A stretch of DNA of 64,000 nucleotides from Biostraticola tofi. Lineage in GTDB: Bacteria; Pseudomonadota; Gammaproteobacteria; Enterobacterales; Enterobacteriaceae. The stretch lies in NCBI RefSeq assembly GCF_004343195.1, contig NZ_SMCR01000008.1, positions 1 through 64,000 of the forward strand. Reading direction: 5' to 3'. The notes under the pieces are model-generated. The model was given only the letters and a program-made list of their open reading frames with translations, was not told where the DNA came from and searched no databases. Each line of letters starts with the position of its first letter. Positions within the stretch are counted from its first letter, which is position 1. Position numbers and translations under genes: made by a program. Positions 52,278-61,724 of this stretch are shown in pieces.

Positions 52278-53966
52278 ATGATGGAAGCCATTAGCCGATT
52301 ACTCGAAGAGATTTACGCCTCGTCGCTCAGCCAGGTGCAGCTCGACACCATCAAAAGCAAAATCAGCTTCGCCAAATCCACCCATCAGCAGCCGCGCAAA
52401 ACACACTGGGATCAGCAGGACATTGTCCTTATCACCTATGCCGACCAGTTTATGGAGGCTGAAAAACCGACCCTTGAAACCCTGACCACCTTCTTTGAAA
52501 GCCGGCTATCGGATACTTTCAGTCTGGTGCATCTGCTGCCGTTTTACCCCTATTCATCCGATGATGGTTTTTCAGTGATCGATTACCATCAGGTGAACCC
52601 GATTGTCGGCAGTTGGCAGCATATCAGCCGCCTTAATGCCTCTACCCGGCTGATGTTTGATTTTGTCTGTAACCATATTTCCGCTCACAGCAAATGGTTG
52701 AAAGGCTATGTAGAGCAGCAGACCGACTTTGAACACTATTTCATCGCCTTGCCGCCATCGACCGATTTAAGTTCGGTTACCCGGCCGCGCACATCGCCGC
52801 TGCTGACGCCGTTTGTGATGAAAGATGAAGGCACTCGCTATCTGTGGAGTACTTTCAGCGCTGATCAAATCGATCTTAATTTCGCCAACCCCGAAGTGTT
52901 GATCAGCATGATTGGCGTGTTGCTCCATTACCTGACGCAGGGTGCCGACTATATCCGGCTGGATGCGGTAGGCTATATGTGGAAAGAGCTGGGCACCCGT
53001 TGTATCCACTTACCTAAAACCCATCTGCTGGTGAAACTGTTCCGCGCTATCGTTGACGAAGTAGCGCCCGGCACCGTCATTATTACCGAAACCAATGTGC
53101 CCCATAAAGACAATATCAGCTATTTCGGCAATGGCGGTGATGAAGCCCAGATGGTCTATCAATTTCCTTTACCGCCTCTGGTACTGCACGCGATTCACAA
53201 TGCCAATAGCCGGGCCCTGCGCCACTGGGCGTCCTCACTGGAAACCGGTAATGGCACCACCACCTTCTTCAACTTTCTGGCTTCACACGATGGCGTGGGA
53301 ATGAATCCGCTGCGCGGCATTCTTCCGGAAGTTGAAATCACCAGCCTGGTGCGTGATTTGGAAGCGGAAGGTGCCCTGGTTTCCTATAAACAGAATACCG
53401 ACGGCACCACCAGCCCTTACGAAATCAACGTCACCTATATGGATGCGCTTAACCGGCGCCAGGATACCGATGCTGTCCGCCGTAAACGCTTCATCCTGGC
53501 CCATGCCATCCTGCTGGCGTTTCCCGGCGTACCGGCGGTTTATATCCAGAGCATTTTGGGATCGCGTAATGATTATGAAGGAGTGAAAGCCGCGGGCTAT
53601 AACCGGGCAGTCAACCGGGAAAAATACCCGCTTAAAGCCATCAATGAGGCTCTGGACGACACCACTGGCTTGCGCGGACAGGTGTTTAATGATCTCAGCG
53701 CATTGATCCAGTGCCGAAGGCGGCAGCCGGCATTTCATCCCGATGCGTCGATGGAGATACTGGAATGGGACAATGCGCTGTTCGCCTTCTGGCGGCACAG
53801 CGATAATCAGCGCTTGCTGTGTATCTTTAATCTGGGTGAGAAACCCGCCAGCCCGGTATTGCCGCCAGGTCATTTCCGGGAGGTGGCCAGCGGCACAAAA
53901 CTGACCGGGGGAGCCCCGATCAGTCTGGCCTCGTGGGCGTTCTGCTGGCTCGAACGCCTGGAGTAA
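52278..53966 (+). CDS. GH13_18 sugar phosphorylase, YcjM-like (probable glucosylglycerate phosphorylase)
   Basis: Sucrose-phosphorylase-type enzyme of the alpha-amylase fold. The start at 52278 (AAGG four bases upstream) gives 562 residues, close to E. coli YcjM (559); the ORF runs back to 52188 without support. Segments such as HWDQQDIVLITYADQF, FYPYSSDDGFSVIDYHQV and ETNVPHKDNISYFG match YcjM closely. The nucleophile is Asp229 (YIRLDAVGYMW) and the acid/base Glu271 (IITETNVPH). In E. coli ycjM sits in a sugar-catabolic cluster; here it is alone after tex, where E. coli has feoABC. Substrate is inferred from the YcjM match; sucrose or another glucoside is possible. Confidence 0.85.
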   Translation: MMEAISRLLEEIYASSLSQVQLDTIKSKISFAKSTHQQPRKTHWDQQDIVLITYADQFMEAEKPTLETLTTFFESRLSDTFSLVHLLPFYPYSSDDGFSVIDYHQVNPIVGSWQHISRLNASTRLMFDFVCNHISAHSKWLKGYVEQQTDFEHYFIALPPSTDLSSVTRPRTSPLLTPFVMKDEGTRYLWSTFSADQIDLNFANPEVLISMIGVLLHYLTQGADYIRLDAVGYMWKELGTRCIHLPKTHLLVKLFRAIVDEVAPGTVIITETNVPHKDNISYFGNGGDEAQMVYQFPLPPLVLHAIHNANSRALRHWASSLETGNGTTTFFNFLASHDGVGMNPLRGILPEVEITSLVRDLEAEGALVSYKQNTDGTTSPYEINVTYMDALNRRQDTDAVRRKRFILAHAILLAFPGVPAVYIQSILGSRNDYEGVKAAGYNRAVNREKYPLKAINEALDDTTGLRGQVFNDLSALIQCRRRQPAFHPDASMEILEWDNALFAFWRHSDNQRLLCIFNLGEKPASPVLPPGHFREVASGTKLTGGAPISLASWAFCWLERLE

Positions 53967-53990
53967 CCCCGTCCGGGGTTAGCGCAACTT
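53964..53990. terminator. Short GC-rich stem-loop between convergent genes
   Basis: TAACCCC-4 nt-GGGGTTA (53964-53981) sits at the end of the GH13 gene and before the convergent small gene. There is no T-run on the plus strand, so terminator function is uncertain. Confidence 0.4.
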
Positions 53991-54258
53991 ATTTATAGAC
54001 ATCCGCAGTCGCGCTGAATCTCCCGTGCTGACGCCCGGCAATCACCACAAAATAACGGCCGCCTTGCTCATCCGCTTTTTGGGATAACACCTTTTTGGCG
54101 TCCATCGGCGACGTTGTTTCAGCGGTGGTATTTACGCTGGCGATTTTTTGATAGCCCTTTTCTTTCGCTTCAATCTCGCTGATTTCCTGTGCCGCCATCA
54201 CATTGGCGGCAAGGGTGCCGGTAAGCAACGCTGCGGTTAACAAAGACAGTTTATTCAT
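53989..54258 (-). CDS. YhcN/BhsA/McbA family (DUF1471) periplasmic protein
   Basis: Small exported stress protein of 89 residues. The start at 54258 gives a clear signal peptide MNKLSLLTAALLTGTLAANV, cleaved near VMA-AQE; the ORF extends to 54303 without support. The mature part (about 67 residues) has the DUF1471 pattern: KEKGYQKIASVNTT, a central helix DAKKVLSQKADEQGG, then the strand YFVVIAGRQHGRFSATADVYK. Family members respond to acid, peroxide, copper or biofilm state; which applies here is unknown. Confidence 0.85.
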   Translation of the reverse strand: MNKLSLLTAALLTGTLAANVMAAQEISEIEAKEKGYQKIASVNTTAETTSPMDAKKVLSQKADEQGGRYFVVIAGRQHGRFSATADVYK

Positions 54259-54426
54259 CCCAATTACCTCTCTTATCAATTTCAGCCACCGATGGCGGGC
54301 CATTCCACATCAAGCCGCACCAGGCGTGCTGTGTGGAATAATTATGGAAGAAGAGCCGGCGTTGGCTATGGCGCAAGGGGTATTAAGATATGTACCGCCG
54401 GAAAACGGCGGTAGGCAACAGTGCAG

Positions 54427-55194
54427 TTAACGGGTGAGAAAATCCATGACCTGCTGGCAGAAAGGCTCCGGATGGGAAATAAAAGGCGCATGGGCAGCCT
54501 TGGGGAATATATGGCTGTGGCTGCGAGGCCATTCCTTATCCAGCAGCGGTACCACGCTGCGCGGGACCAGCCCGTCCAGATAGCCATACAGACGCAACAG
54601 CGGTACTTTCAGGTCAATGAGCTCTTGACGAAGATCGGCGGTACGCAATATGTTCAGGCCGCCGGTCAATACCTCAACGTCCGGCAGAGGCTGCGCCAGT
54701 ACCACGTTTTTTAGCCAGCGCGCATCCTGGCGCGCCGTTTCGGTACCCAGCGTTTGCAGGCCGAGAAAGCGCTCTACCGTTCGCTGAAAATCCTGATGCA
54801 GCTGGTGGCCAAATCCGCTCAGCACTTCCGGTTTGATACCTGGCCAGTCTGCCTCGGCGCAGAATCGGGGAGAGGACGCTACGGTTATCAGCCGGTCTAC
54901 CCGCTGGGGTGATGTCAGGGCGATGCGGCTTGCCACTAGCCCGCCCAATGACCAGCCGATCCAGACGGCATGTGCGGGCGCAGCAGCCAGGACTTCCCGC
55001 GCCATCTGGGCCAGGGTCAGCGCACCGAATCCATGGCTGCGTCCGTAGCCGGGCAGGTCCACCAGGTGCAATCGGTAATGCGGCGCCAGTCGCGGCACTA
55101 CCGTGGTCCATACTTCGGCATTCAAGCCCCATCCGTGGAGCAGCACAACATCGCGATCTCCGCTGCCCATCTGATGCCAATAGAGTGACGTCAT
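54427..55194 (-). CDS. bioH: Pimeloyl-ACP methyl ester carboxylesterase
   Basis: Alpha/beta hydrolase that frees pimeloyl-ACP from its methyl ester, ending the BioC-BioH stage of biotin synthesis. The 255-residue protein has the nucleophile Ser82 in [12 protein letters not shown], Asp207 in GYLDGLVPR and His235 in [11 protein letters not shown], with the oxyanion segment [12 protein letters not shown]. It is divergent from the repeat ORF and gntX. Confidence 0.96.
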   Translation of the reverse strand: MTSLYWHQMGSGDRDVVLLHGWGLNAEVWTTVVPRLAPHYRLHLVDLPGYGRSHGFGALTLAQMAREVLAAAPAHAVWIGWSLGGLVASRIALTSPQRVDRLITVASSPRFCAEADWPGIKPEVLSGFGHQLHQDFQRTVERFLGLQTLGTETARQDARWLKNVVLAQPLPDVEVLTGGLNILRTADLRQELIDLKVPLLRLYGYLDGLVPRSVVPLLDKEWPRSHSHIFPKAAHAPFISHPEPFCQQVMDFLTR

Positions 55195-55235
55195 CGGTTA
55201 TGGTCTCTGCAATTATGTAACGGGAGGATAGAGGA

Positions 55236-55507
55236 ATGCTCCAGTGTAAACCCTCGGCGGCCCCTGAGGAATACGCCTATGTTAAACAGCAGCAACTGTT
55301 GGGGAATACGCCTATGTTAAGCATCTGCAACCGTTGGGGAAGTACGCCCAGGTTAAGCATCTGCAACCGTTGGGGAAGTACGCCCAGGTTAAGCATCTGC
55401 AACCGTTGGGGAAGTACGCTCAGGTTAATCATCTGCAACCGTTGGGGAAGTATGCCCAGGTTAAGCATCTGCAACCGTTGGGGAAGTATGCCTGGCTTCG
55501 CCATTAG
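55236..55507 (+). pseudogene. Small ORF with 12-residue repeats, probably frameshifted
   Basis: An ATG at 55236 has GGGAGG eight bases upstream. It opens MLQCKPSAAPEEYAYVKQQQ. Repeat unit 1 is 35 bp, one base short, so the frame changes: read without correction the ORF runs 97 codons, and its TGA overlaps the gntX ATG (TGATG at 55527-55531). If the missing base is restored, the reading continues as repeats of VKHLQPLGKYAQ to a TAG at 55505-55507, about 90 residues. Two of the base changes between units (GCC/GCT, TAC/TAT) are silent in this second frame but not in the others, favouring it as the ancestral coding frame. No family recognised. Confidence 0.4.
55281..55495. repeat. 36-bp tandem repeat array (six units)
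   Basis: Units begin at 55281, 55316, 55352, 55388, 55424 and 55460; the consensus starts GTTAAGCATCTGCAACCGTT and continues GGGGAAGTACGCCCAG. Units 2 and 3 are identical; units 4 to 6 differ by one to three bases; unit 1 is divergent and 35 bp. A partial unit precedes it (55262-55280). There are no spacers, so this is a minisatellite and not a CRISPR. Confidence 0.95.
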
Positions 55508-55528
55508 CGCCGCCCCAGGATCAAGCTG

Positions 55529-56215
55529 ATGTTAACCCTCGGCGCACTCTGCTGGCTATGCCGCATGCCGGTGTGGTTCTGTCATCATGGCGTCTGCCGC
55601 ACCTGCGTGACGCAGCTGTTGCTCACGCGACCCATCCACTGTCCGGTATGCGGGCTGCCGGCAGGCACCCGGTCCCAACCCTGTGGCCGCTGCCTGCTGA
55701 ATCCGCCGCTGTGGCATGCGTTGCATTATGTAACGGATTACCAGCCGCCGCTCACCAGTCTGGTAAAAAAACTGAAATACCACGGCGATACCGGTCTAGG
55801 GAGAGTGCTGGCGCGGCTGATGCTGCTTAGCTGGCTAGCTGAGCGTCGACAAACAGCCCAGAGAAAGCCCGATATGATACTAAACGTGCCATTGCATGGT
55901 TACCGCCACTGGCGTAGAGGCTATAATCAGACTGAACTGCTCGCTTCCCCGCTGGCACGCTGGCTTGGAGTGGAATACCATGACGATATCCTGTTGCGTC
56001 ATCGTCCTGCCATTCCTCAGCAGATGCTTAATGCCCGCGCTCGGCAATCCAACCTGCAGGGGGCCTTCAGCTGCAGCCCGGACGTCGCCGGCAGGCATGT
56101 GGCTCTGGTGGATGACGTCGTCACCACCGGCAGCACAGTGAAAGAACTGACCCGCCTGCTGCTGGCGCAACAGGCTGACACCGTCGAGGTGTGGTGCGTT
56201 TGCCGCACCTTGTAG
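55529..56215 (+). CDS. gntX: ComF-family protein GntX
   Basis: Phosphoribosyltransferase-fold protein related to the competence protein ComF; linked to gluconate use in E. coli by name only. The 228-residue protein starts MLTLGALCWLCRMPVWF, as family members do, and has four cysteine pairs forming zinc-ribbon sites (CWLC, CRTC, CPVC, CGRC). The PRPP-binding block VALVDDVVTTGSTVKELT lies near the C terminus, and HWRRGYNQTELLA is the family middle block. AGGA lies eight bases before the ATG. nfuA follows after 59 bp. Confidence 0.94.
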   Translation: MLTLGALCWLCRMPVWFCHHGVCRTCVTQLLLTRPIHCPVCGLPAGTRSQPCGRCLLNPPLWHALHYVTDYQPPLTSLVKKLKYHGDTGLGRVLARLMLLSWLAERRQTAQRKPDMILNVPLHGYRHWRRGYNQTELLASPLARWLGVEYHDDILLRHRPAIPQQMLNARARQSNLQGAFSCSPDVAGRHVALVDDVVTTGSTVKELTRLLLAQQADTVEVWCVCRTL

Positions 56216-56274
56216 TCGGTAAGGGAAAGGGCGTATTATAACCGACTAGAACAGTCAACTATTGAGTAAATGTC

Positions 56275-56850
56275 ATGATCCGTATTACCGATGCTGCCCA
56301 GGAACACTTTGCTAAATTGCTGGCCAATCAGGAAGACGGCACCCAAATTCGCGTATTTGTGATAAATCCAGGTACGCCGACCGCAGAGTGCGGTGTGTCC
56401 TATTGCCCGCCGGATGCCATTGAAGCTACCGACACCGAACTGAAATTCGATAAAATTTCCGCGTATGTTGATGAGCTGAGCGCCCCTTACCTGCTGGACG
56501 CGGAAATCGATTTTGTCACCGATAAGCTTGGCTCCCAGCTAACGCTGAAAGCGCCCAACGCCAAGATGCGTAAAGTCACCGACGACGCGCCGCTAATCGA
56601 ACGCGTCGAGTATGTACTGCAGTCGCAGATCAACCCGCAGCTTGCCGGCCACGGCGGCCAGGTCACGCTGATGGAAATCACCGATGACAACCTGGCCATC
56701 CTGCAGTTCGGCGGCGGCTGTAACGGCTGCTCCATGGTCGACTTCACCCTCAAGGAAGGTATTGAAAAAGAATTGCTGGAAAAATTCCCTGAGCTCAAGG
56801 GCGTGCGCGATCTTACCGAGCATCAGCGCGGCGAACACTCCTACTACTGA
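56275..56850 (+). CDS. nfuA: Fe-S cluster carrier NfuA
   Basis: Scaffold/carrier that delivers [4Fe-4S] clusters to targets such as aconitase and lipoyl synthase, important under iron starvation and oxidative stress. The 191-residue protein (E. coli 191) has a degenerate A-type N-terminal domain (1-about 95) and a Nfu domain with the cluster-binding Cys149 and Cys152 in GGGCNGCSM. It is read with gntX and convergent with malQ; the 88-bp spacer shows no clear terminator. gntT, which follows in E. coli, is absent. Confidence 0.98.
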   Translation: MIRITDAAQEHFAKLLANQEDGTQIRVFVINPGTPTAECGVSYCPPDAIEATDTELKFDKISAYVDELSAPYLLDAEIDFVTDKLGSQLTLKAPNAKMRKVTDDAPLIERVEYVLQSQINPQLAGHGGQVTLMEITDDNLAILQFGGGCNGCSMVDFTLKEGIEKELLEKFPELKGVRDLTEHQRGEHSYY

Positions 56851-56938
56851 TGGTTAGCCGATTTACCCTGGCTGGCGGTTTTCTGTGCCGGGCCAGACAT
56901 AGCGCTGCACCCCGGCGTGTGGCGTTGCGTTTGGTGGC

Positions 56939-59038
56939 TCATCGCTTGCGGGCGTTGGCAGCAGCCTGTTGCCGACAGTGGTTTACGGCGGTTAACAACT
57001 TCGCTACCTGCTCATCGGCAAATATCTCTTCAATCTTCCTGGAGAGCTTACGCCGCCAATTGGGATATTCATCGGTGGTGCCAGGCACATTGACCGGCTG
57101 GCTCATTTCCAGCCAGTCTTCCGGCTGCAGGCCCAACAGGGTGGAACGGCTCAGGGCGATATAGCGATGCAGCGCCAGATTGAGTTCCGGCGACCAGTCT
57201 AGCTCATCAGCCCGCGTGCCGGCATCTGCGTCAAGACAGCGACTGCGAATTAATTGATCCAGCAATGCCTGAATGTCCTGCCGCCGATCATTCAGCAGCG
57301 ACGGGAAGATTTCTTCGCTGGGATAAAGCCCGAGCCGTTGCCCTAATTTCAGGTCTTCGCTTAACCAGAATCCTCTCAAGGTCGCCAGATCGTGAGTGGT
57401 CAGAGTGGCCATTGCCTGGAGCAAATAGCTATCAGGCGTGTGGAAACCGCCGTCTTTATCTCGCTCGAAAAACAGCACTTTATAGGAGTAAATACCTGCC
57501 TCCTGCAGCTGACCGGTGATTTCAGGCGGTACGGTGCCCAGATCTTCGCCAATCACCATACAGCGCTGACGCTGGCTTTCGAGGGCCAGCACCCCGAGCA
57601 AGTCCTGCAGCGGGTATTCCACATAAGCGCCCTGTCCAGCATCCCGGTGGCCAGGTATCCACCAAAGCCGCAGCAACGACATGACATGATCGATTCGCAA
57701 CGCGCCGCAGTGTCGCATGTTGGCGCGCAGCATGTCGATAAACGGGCCATAGGCGCGCTTTATCAGCACATTGGGATCCTGCGGCGGCAGTCCCCAGTTC
57801 TGTCCCTGCGGTCCCAATCGGTCCGGCGGCGCTCCGACAGAAGCGGTCAGGCAGTACAGCTCTCTGTCGCTCCAGGTTTCTACGCCACCCTCACCGACCC
57901 CGACCGCCAGATCGCGATAAATGCCGATCGGCATGTCCAGTCGGCGACTGAGCCTGAAACAGGCATCAAACTGCCGGGACGCCAGCCATTGCAGCCATTG
58001 ATAGAAAGCGATTCGCTCAGGATAGCGACGGCAGAAGTCATTCACCGCTTCGCCGTCGGGATCCTGGTAGGCGGACGGCCACTGCTGCCATCGCTCCAGG
58101 GTCTCTTCCTGCCGGTCGTTCAGATATTCATGCAGCGCATCGAACAGTGCCTGCAGACGCAGCTTTTCGCCGCCGGCCTGGACGAAAGCGCGAAATGCCG
58201 CCACCCGAGAACAGTCATCCGTCCGCTGCCTGAACTGGTTCCAGGCATGATTCAGCGCGGTCAGTTTAAACGCCATTACGCCGGGATAGTCCACCAGCGC
58301 TGATTGGCGCAGCTCCGCCAGGCGGGACTTGGTTTCCGGCATTGACCACCAGCGCTGGGCCTGCTGGCTTTGCACAAAATCATCAACGGCCCCCACATCG
58401 ATATAAATGACGTTCAGCCAGTGCCTGGATGACGGACTATAGGGACTGGCCCACTGCGGCAGCGCCGGATAGAGGGCATGGATCGGATTAAGGCCGACAA
58501 AAGCGCCCTGGTGCTTACCGGTGCCTTCAATCAATAGCGCCAGATCGCCAAAATCACCAATACCCCAGTTACGCTCAGAACGCAGGGTGTAGAGCTGGAT
58601 GCAGCACCCCCAGAGCTTGCCGCCGGCAGCGACCTCTGGTGGCTCATAACAACGGCCAGGAGCGCGAATAAGCTGGCATTCCCACTGCTGGCCTTCCTGG
58701 ATCAGCACCAGTTGGTGATAGCCGTCAGGCAGTCCCGAAGGCAGGGTCAGAGCGCTGCCCTTCACCTGGCCCTGATGTCGGCGCCCCGCCTCTTCAATAA
58801 GCGTCCAGTGACCGTTAACTGCCTTGGTCAGCGTCAACCTGGGCGAGTCGGTGCCGCGCAATACCCATACCGGAGGCAAAGGCCCGTTCCGATCCTTATC
58901 TTTGGCCAGCCCGGCCATGGCCGCCAGCAGTTGCTGCTTTGTCTCGGCTCCGAGGGTTTTCTCCTGCCCCCAGGCATCGGTATATTTCAGTTTGATACCG
59001 GCCCGGGCGGCGGTTCTGTCCAGTTCCTGAGGATCCAT
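56939..59038 (-). CDS. malQ: 4-alpha-glucanotransferase (amylomaltase)
   Basis: Disproportionates maltodextrins, releasing glucose and building longer chains for MalP. The 699-residue GH77 protein (E. coli 694) has an N-terminal extension (about 1-135), then the catalytic barrel with the nucleophile aspartate in GALRIDHVMSLLRLWWIP, the acid/base glutamate in IGEDLGTVPPE and the third acid in TTHDLATLRGFW. malP ends 9 bp upstream, so the two form one operon. Confidence 0.97.
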   Translation of the reverse strand: MDPQELDRTAARAGIKLKYTDAWGQEKTLGAETKQQLLAAMAGLAKDKDRNGPLPPVWVLRGTDSPRLTLTKAVNGHWTLIEEAGRRHQGQVKGSALTLPSGLPDGYHQLVLIQEGQQWECQLIRAPGRCYEPPEVAAGGKLWGCCIQLYTLRSERNWGIGDFGDLALLIEGTGKHQGAFVGLNPIHALYPALPQWASPYSPSSRHWLNVIYIDVGAVDDFVQSQQAQRWWSMPETKSRLAELRQSALVDYPGVMAFKLTALNHAWNQFRQRTDDCSRVAAFRAFVQAGGEKLRLQALFDALHEYLNDRQEETLERWQQWPSAYQDPDGEAVNDFCRRYPERIAFYQWLQWLASRQFDACFRLSRRLDMPIGIYRDLAVGVGEGGVETWSDRELYCLTASVGAPPDRLGPQGQNWGLPPQDPNVLIKRAYGPFIDMLRANMRHCGALRIDHVMSLLRLWWIPGHRDAGQGAYVEYPLQDLLGVLALESQRQRCMVIGEDLGTVPPEITGQLQEAGIYSYKVLFFERDKDGGFHTPDSYLLQAMATLTTHDLATLRGFWLSEDLKLGQRLGLYPSEEIFPSLLNDRRQDIQALLDQLIRSRCLDADAGTRADELDWSPELNLALHRYIALSRSTLLGLQPEDWLEMSQPVNVPGTTDEYPNWRRKLSRKIEEIFADEQVAKLLTAVNHCRQQAAANARKR

Positions 59039-59047
59039 TACCGCTCC

Positions 59048-61453
59048 TTAACGTCTGGCTTGCCAAATGTGCTGTTGATAATCTCTGATTGAACGGTCAG
59101 AGCTGAAAAAACCGACGCGCGCGGTATTGAGTATGGCGCTGCGAGTCCAATCATCGGGGCGGCGGTAAAGCGCATCTACCTGCTGCTGGGCTGAGCAATA
59201 GGAGGCGAAGTCAGCCAACACCAGATAGGGATCTCCGCCCTGTTGAAGGCTTTGCAGCAACAAGTCGAATGCCTGCTTGTCTTTATCGCTGTAGCGACCG
59301 CTGCCAAGCTCGTTCAGCAGGCCTTTCAGCGCCTTGTCCTTTTTAAGCACATCCGCCGGTTGGTAGCGGGAAGCCAGCAAGGCCTTCACCTGTTCAACCG
59401 TATGACCGAAAATAAAGATATGATCGTCCCCGACCTGCTCGGCGATTTCAACGTTGGCGCCGTCCAGGGTACCGATGGTCAGCGCGCCATTAAGCGACAG
59501 CTTCATATTGCCGGTGCCGGAAGCTTCTTTACCGGCGGTGGAAATCTGCTCCGATAGATCCGCCGCCGGGATCATCCATTCAGCGACGGTGACCCGGTAG
59601 TCCGGTAGGAACACCACTTGGAGCCGATCACTGATTTTTTTATCGTTATTGATTTTCTCTGCCAACTGATTGATGGCAAAAATGATATTTTTCGCCAGCG
59701 CATATCCCGGCGCGGCTTTGGCACCGAACAGAAAGACACGCGGCACAATATCCAGGCTCGGATTATCTCTTAACTGGCGATACAGCGACAAGATATGCAG
59801 CAGGTTGAGGTGCTGGCGTTTATATTCGTGTAAGCGCTTGATTTGCACATCAAACAGCGCCTCAGGATTAATGGTGATAGCCGTCAACGTTTTAACTTTT
59901 GCAGCCAGCTTCAGCTTATTATCGAATTTAATTTGCCTGAACCGGTCGCGAAATGCGGCGTCATCGGCAAACGGCTCCAGCTGCCTGAGATTTTCAAGGC
60001 GGGTAATCCAGCTTTTACCGATGGTATCGTCAATCAACCTGGCCAGGGCCGGATTACATTGCTTGAGCCAGCGGCGCGGCGTAATGCCATTGGTGACGTT
60101 GTGAAATTTCTCTGGCCACAGCGCATAATATTGCGGAAACAGATCGGACTTCACCAGATCCGAATGGAGCGCGGCCACGCCGTTCACCGCAAAGCCGCAG
60201 ACCACGCACAGGTTAGCCATACGCACCTGTTTATCATAATGTACCGCCACCTTGGCCCAGACCGCTTCATCATCGGGCCAGTGCTGCTGCACCAGGATTT
60301 TGAATTCGGCATTGATTCGCCTGATGATGGCGAAATGACGCGGCAGTAGAGTACGCATCAGCTTTTCGTGCCAGCATTCCAGCGCTTCAGGCATCAGCGT
60401 ATGGTTGGTATAGGCGAAGGTTCGGCAGGTAATCTTCCAGGCCTCTTCCCAGCTTAGTTGATGCTCATCAATCAGCAGCCGCAGCAGTTCCGGGATGGCG
60501 ATAGCCGGGTGGGTATCGTTGAGCTGTATAACCTCATGGTCCGGCAGGCTGTGAATAGTGCGTCCCGCCAGGTGATGGCGGCGCAGAATATCAGCCATCG
60601 CACAGGCGCACTGAAAGTACTGCTGCATAAGTCGCAGTTGCTTGCCTTCCTGGTGATTGTCGTTCGGATAAAGCACTTTGGTCAGTTTAGCGGCATCAAT
60701 ACCCGCCTGCTCTGCCTTGAGGAATCGTCCATCGTTAAACTTTTGCAGATTAAAAGGATGGGGATGAGTGGCCTGCCATAAGCGCAGTGGCAGGACGACC
60801 CCATTGTCGTAACCGACCACCGGCAAATCCCAGGCTTCACCCTGCAGCAGATAGGCCGGCTGCCAAACCGTATCGCCCCGATCATTTTTATGCAGTTTCC
60901 CGCCAAGACCGACCTGTACCGTCAATGACGGATTGCGGCGAAACCAGGGATAGATCTCACGGTGCCAGTTATCAGGCGTTTCGTCTTGTCGGCCGTCGGT
61001 AAAACGCTGGCGGAACAGCCCATACTGATAATTCAGCCCATAGCCGATCGCTGACTGGCCAACGGTTGCCATGGAATCCATATAGCATGCAGCCAGACGA
61101 CCCAGGCCGCCGTTGCCCAGCGCCGGGTCGATTTCCTGTTCCAGGATATCGGTCAGGCTGATGTGGTAGCCGGCCAGTATTTTTTGGACGGTGTCGTACC
61201 AGCCCAGATTTATCAGGTTATTGCCGGTCAGGCGACCGATGAGGAATTCCATGGAAAGGTAATTGACGTGGCGCGGGTTGTTCTTCAGCGCCTGTGGCAA
61301 CGGCCGGGCCAAAATCAATTCATTGGCGGCACCGCTTACCACCTGCCACCACTGCCAGGAGGTCATTTCTTCTGCACGGCTCAACCCCAGGCGCTGCCAT
61401 TGACGATCCAGGGCCGCCTGGAATGCAGCTTTATCAAGTTTGATTTTCGGCAT
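59048..61453 (-). CDS. malP: Maltodextrin phosphorylase
   Basis: GT35 phosphorylase that releases glucose 1-phosphate from maltodextrins. The 801-residue protein (E. coli 797) has the family blocks [20 protein letters not shown] and [33 protein letters not shown], and the PLP lysine in [15 protein letters not shown] (about 645). A glycogen phosphorylase is possible from sequence alone, but the pairing with malQ favours MalP. The 271-bp region up to glpR has one GGGATGA at about 61608 resembling a MalT core box on the opposite strand; no set of boxes was seen, and malT is absent. Confidence 0.92.
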   Translation of the reverse strand: MPKIKLDKAAFQAALDRQWQRLGLSRAEEMTSWQWWQVVSGAANELILARPLPQALKNNPRHVNYLSMEFLIGRLTGNNLINLGWYDTVQKILAGYHISLTDILEQEIDPALGNGGLGRLAACYMDSMATVGQSAIGYGLNYQYGLFRQRFTDGRQDETPDNWHREIYPWFRRNPSLTVQVGLGGKLHKNDRGDTVWQPAYLLQGEAWDLPVVGYDNGVVLPLRLWQATHPHPFNLQKFNDGRFLKAEQAGIDAAKLTKVLYPNDNHQEGKQLRLMQQYFQCACAMADILRRHHLAGRTIHSLPDHEVIQLNDTHPAIAIPELLRLLIDEHQLSWEEAWKITCRTFAYTNHTLMPEALECWHEKLMRTLLPRHFAIIRRINAEFKILVQQHWPDDEAVWAKVAVHYDKQVRMANLCVVCGFAVNGVAALHSDLVKSDLFPQYYALWPEKFHNVTNGITPRRWLKQCNPALARLIDDTIGKSWITRLENLRQLEPFADDAAFRDRFRQIKFDNKLKLAAKVKTLTAITINPEALFDVQIKRLHEYKRQHLNLLHILSLYRQLRDNPSLDIVPRVFLFGAKAAPGYALAKNIIFAINQLAEKINNDKKISDRLQVVFLPDYRVTVAEWMIPAADLSEQISTAGKEASGTGNMKLSLNGALTIGTLDGANVEIAEQVGDDHIFIFGHTVEQVKALLASRYQPADVLKKDKALKGLLNELGSGRYSDKDKQAFDLLLQSLQQGGDPYLVLADFASYCSAQQQVDALYRRPDDWTRSAILNTARVGFFSSDRSIRDYQQHIWQARR

Positions 61454-61724
61454 AAAACGTCTCTATCCTGTTTGAAATAAGTTAAGCAATGCCGTTGGCA
61501 CAGTTAAAAAGCGCAATAGGTATAGATGTTATCCCGGGAATGTTGCCAACGCAGACGCTCAACCGACAGCAGGTGGGCAAGCCTTTCGCTGCGAAGTCAG
61601 AATGATGTGGGATGATTGCCCGTGACTTTCAAAGAATAGTCAACCCAGATAAAAAAGGGAGAAATGAAACGTAAATTTCGTTAGCCGCAACAGGGCAGTT
61701 CAGGGGTAACCCGCCCAGGCCGAA

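Noticed and set aside
55281-55495. CRISPR array (36-bp direct repeats)
   Set aside because: Repeat length is typical, but units are contiguous with no unique spacers, and no cas gene is present.
55277-55504. Minus-strand ORF of 75 codons through the repeats (LQMLNLGVLPQR units)
   Set aside because: No good ribosome site; base changes between units alter amino acids in this frame. It is a by-product of 36 being a multiple of three.
57392-58303. 303-codon plus-strand ORF opposite malQ
   Set aside because: Antisense shadow of malQ with no domain and no independent ribosome site noted.
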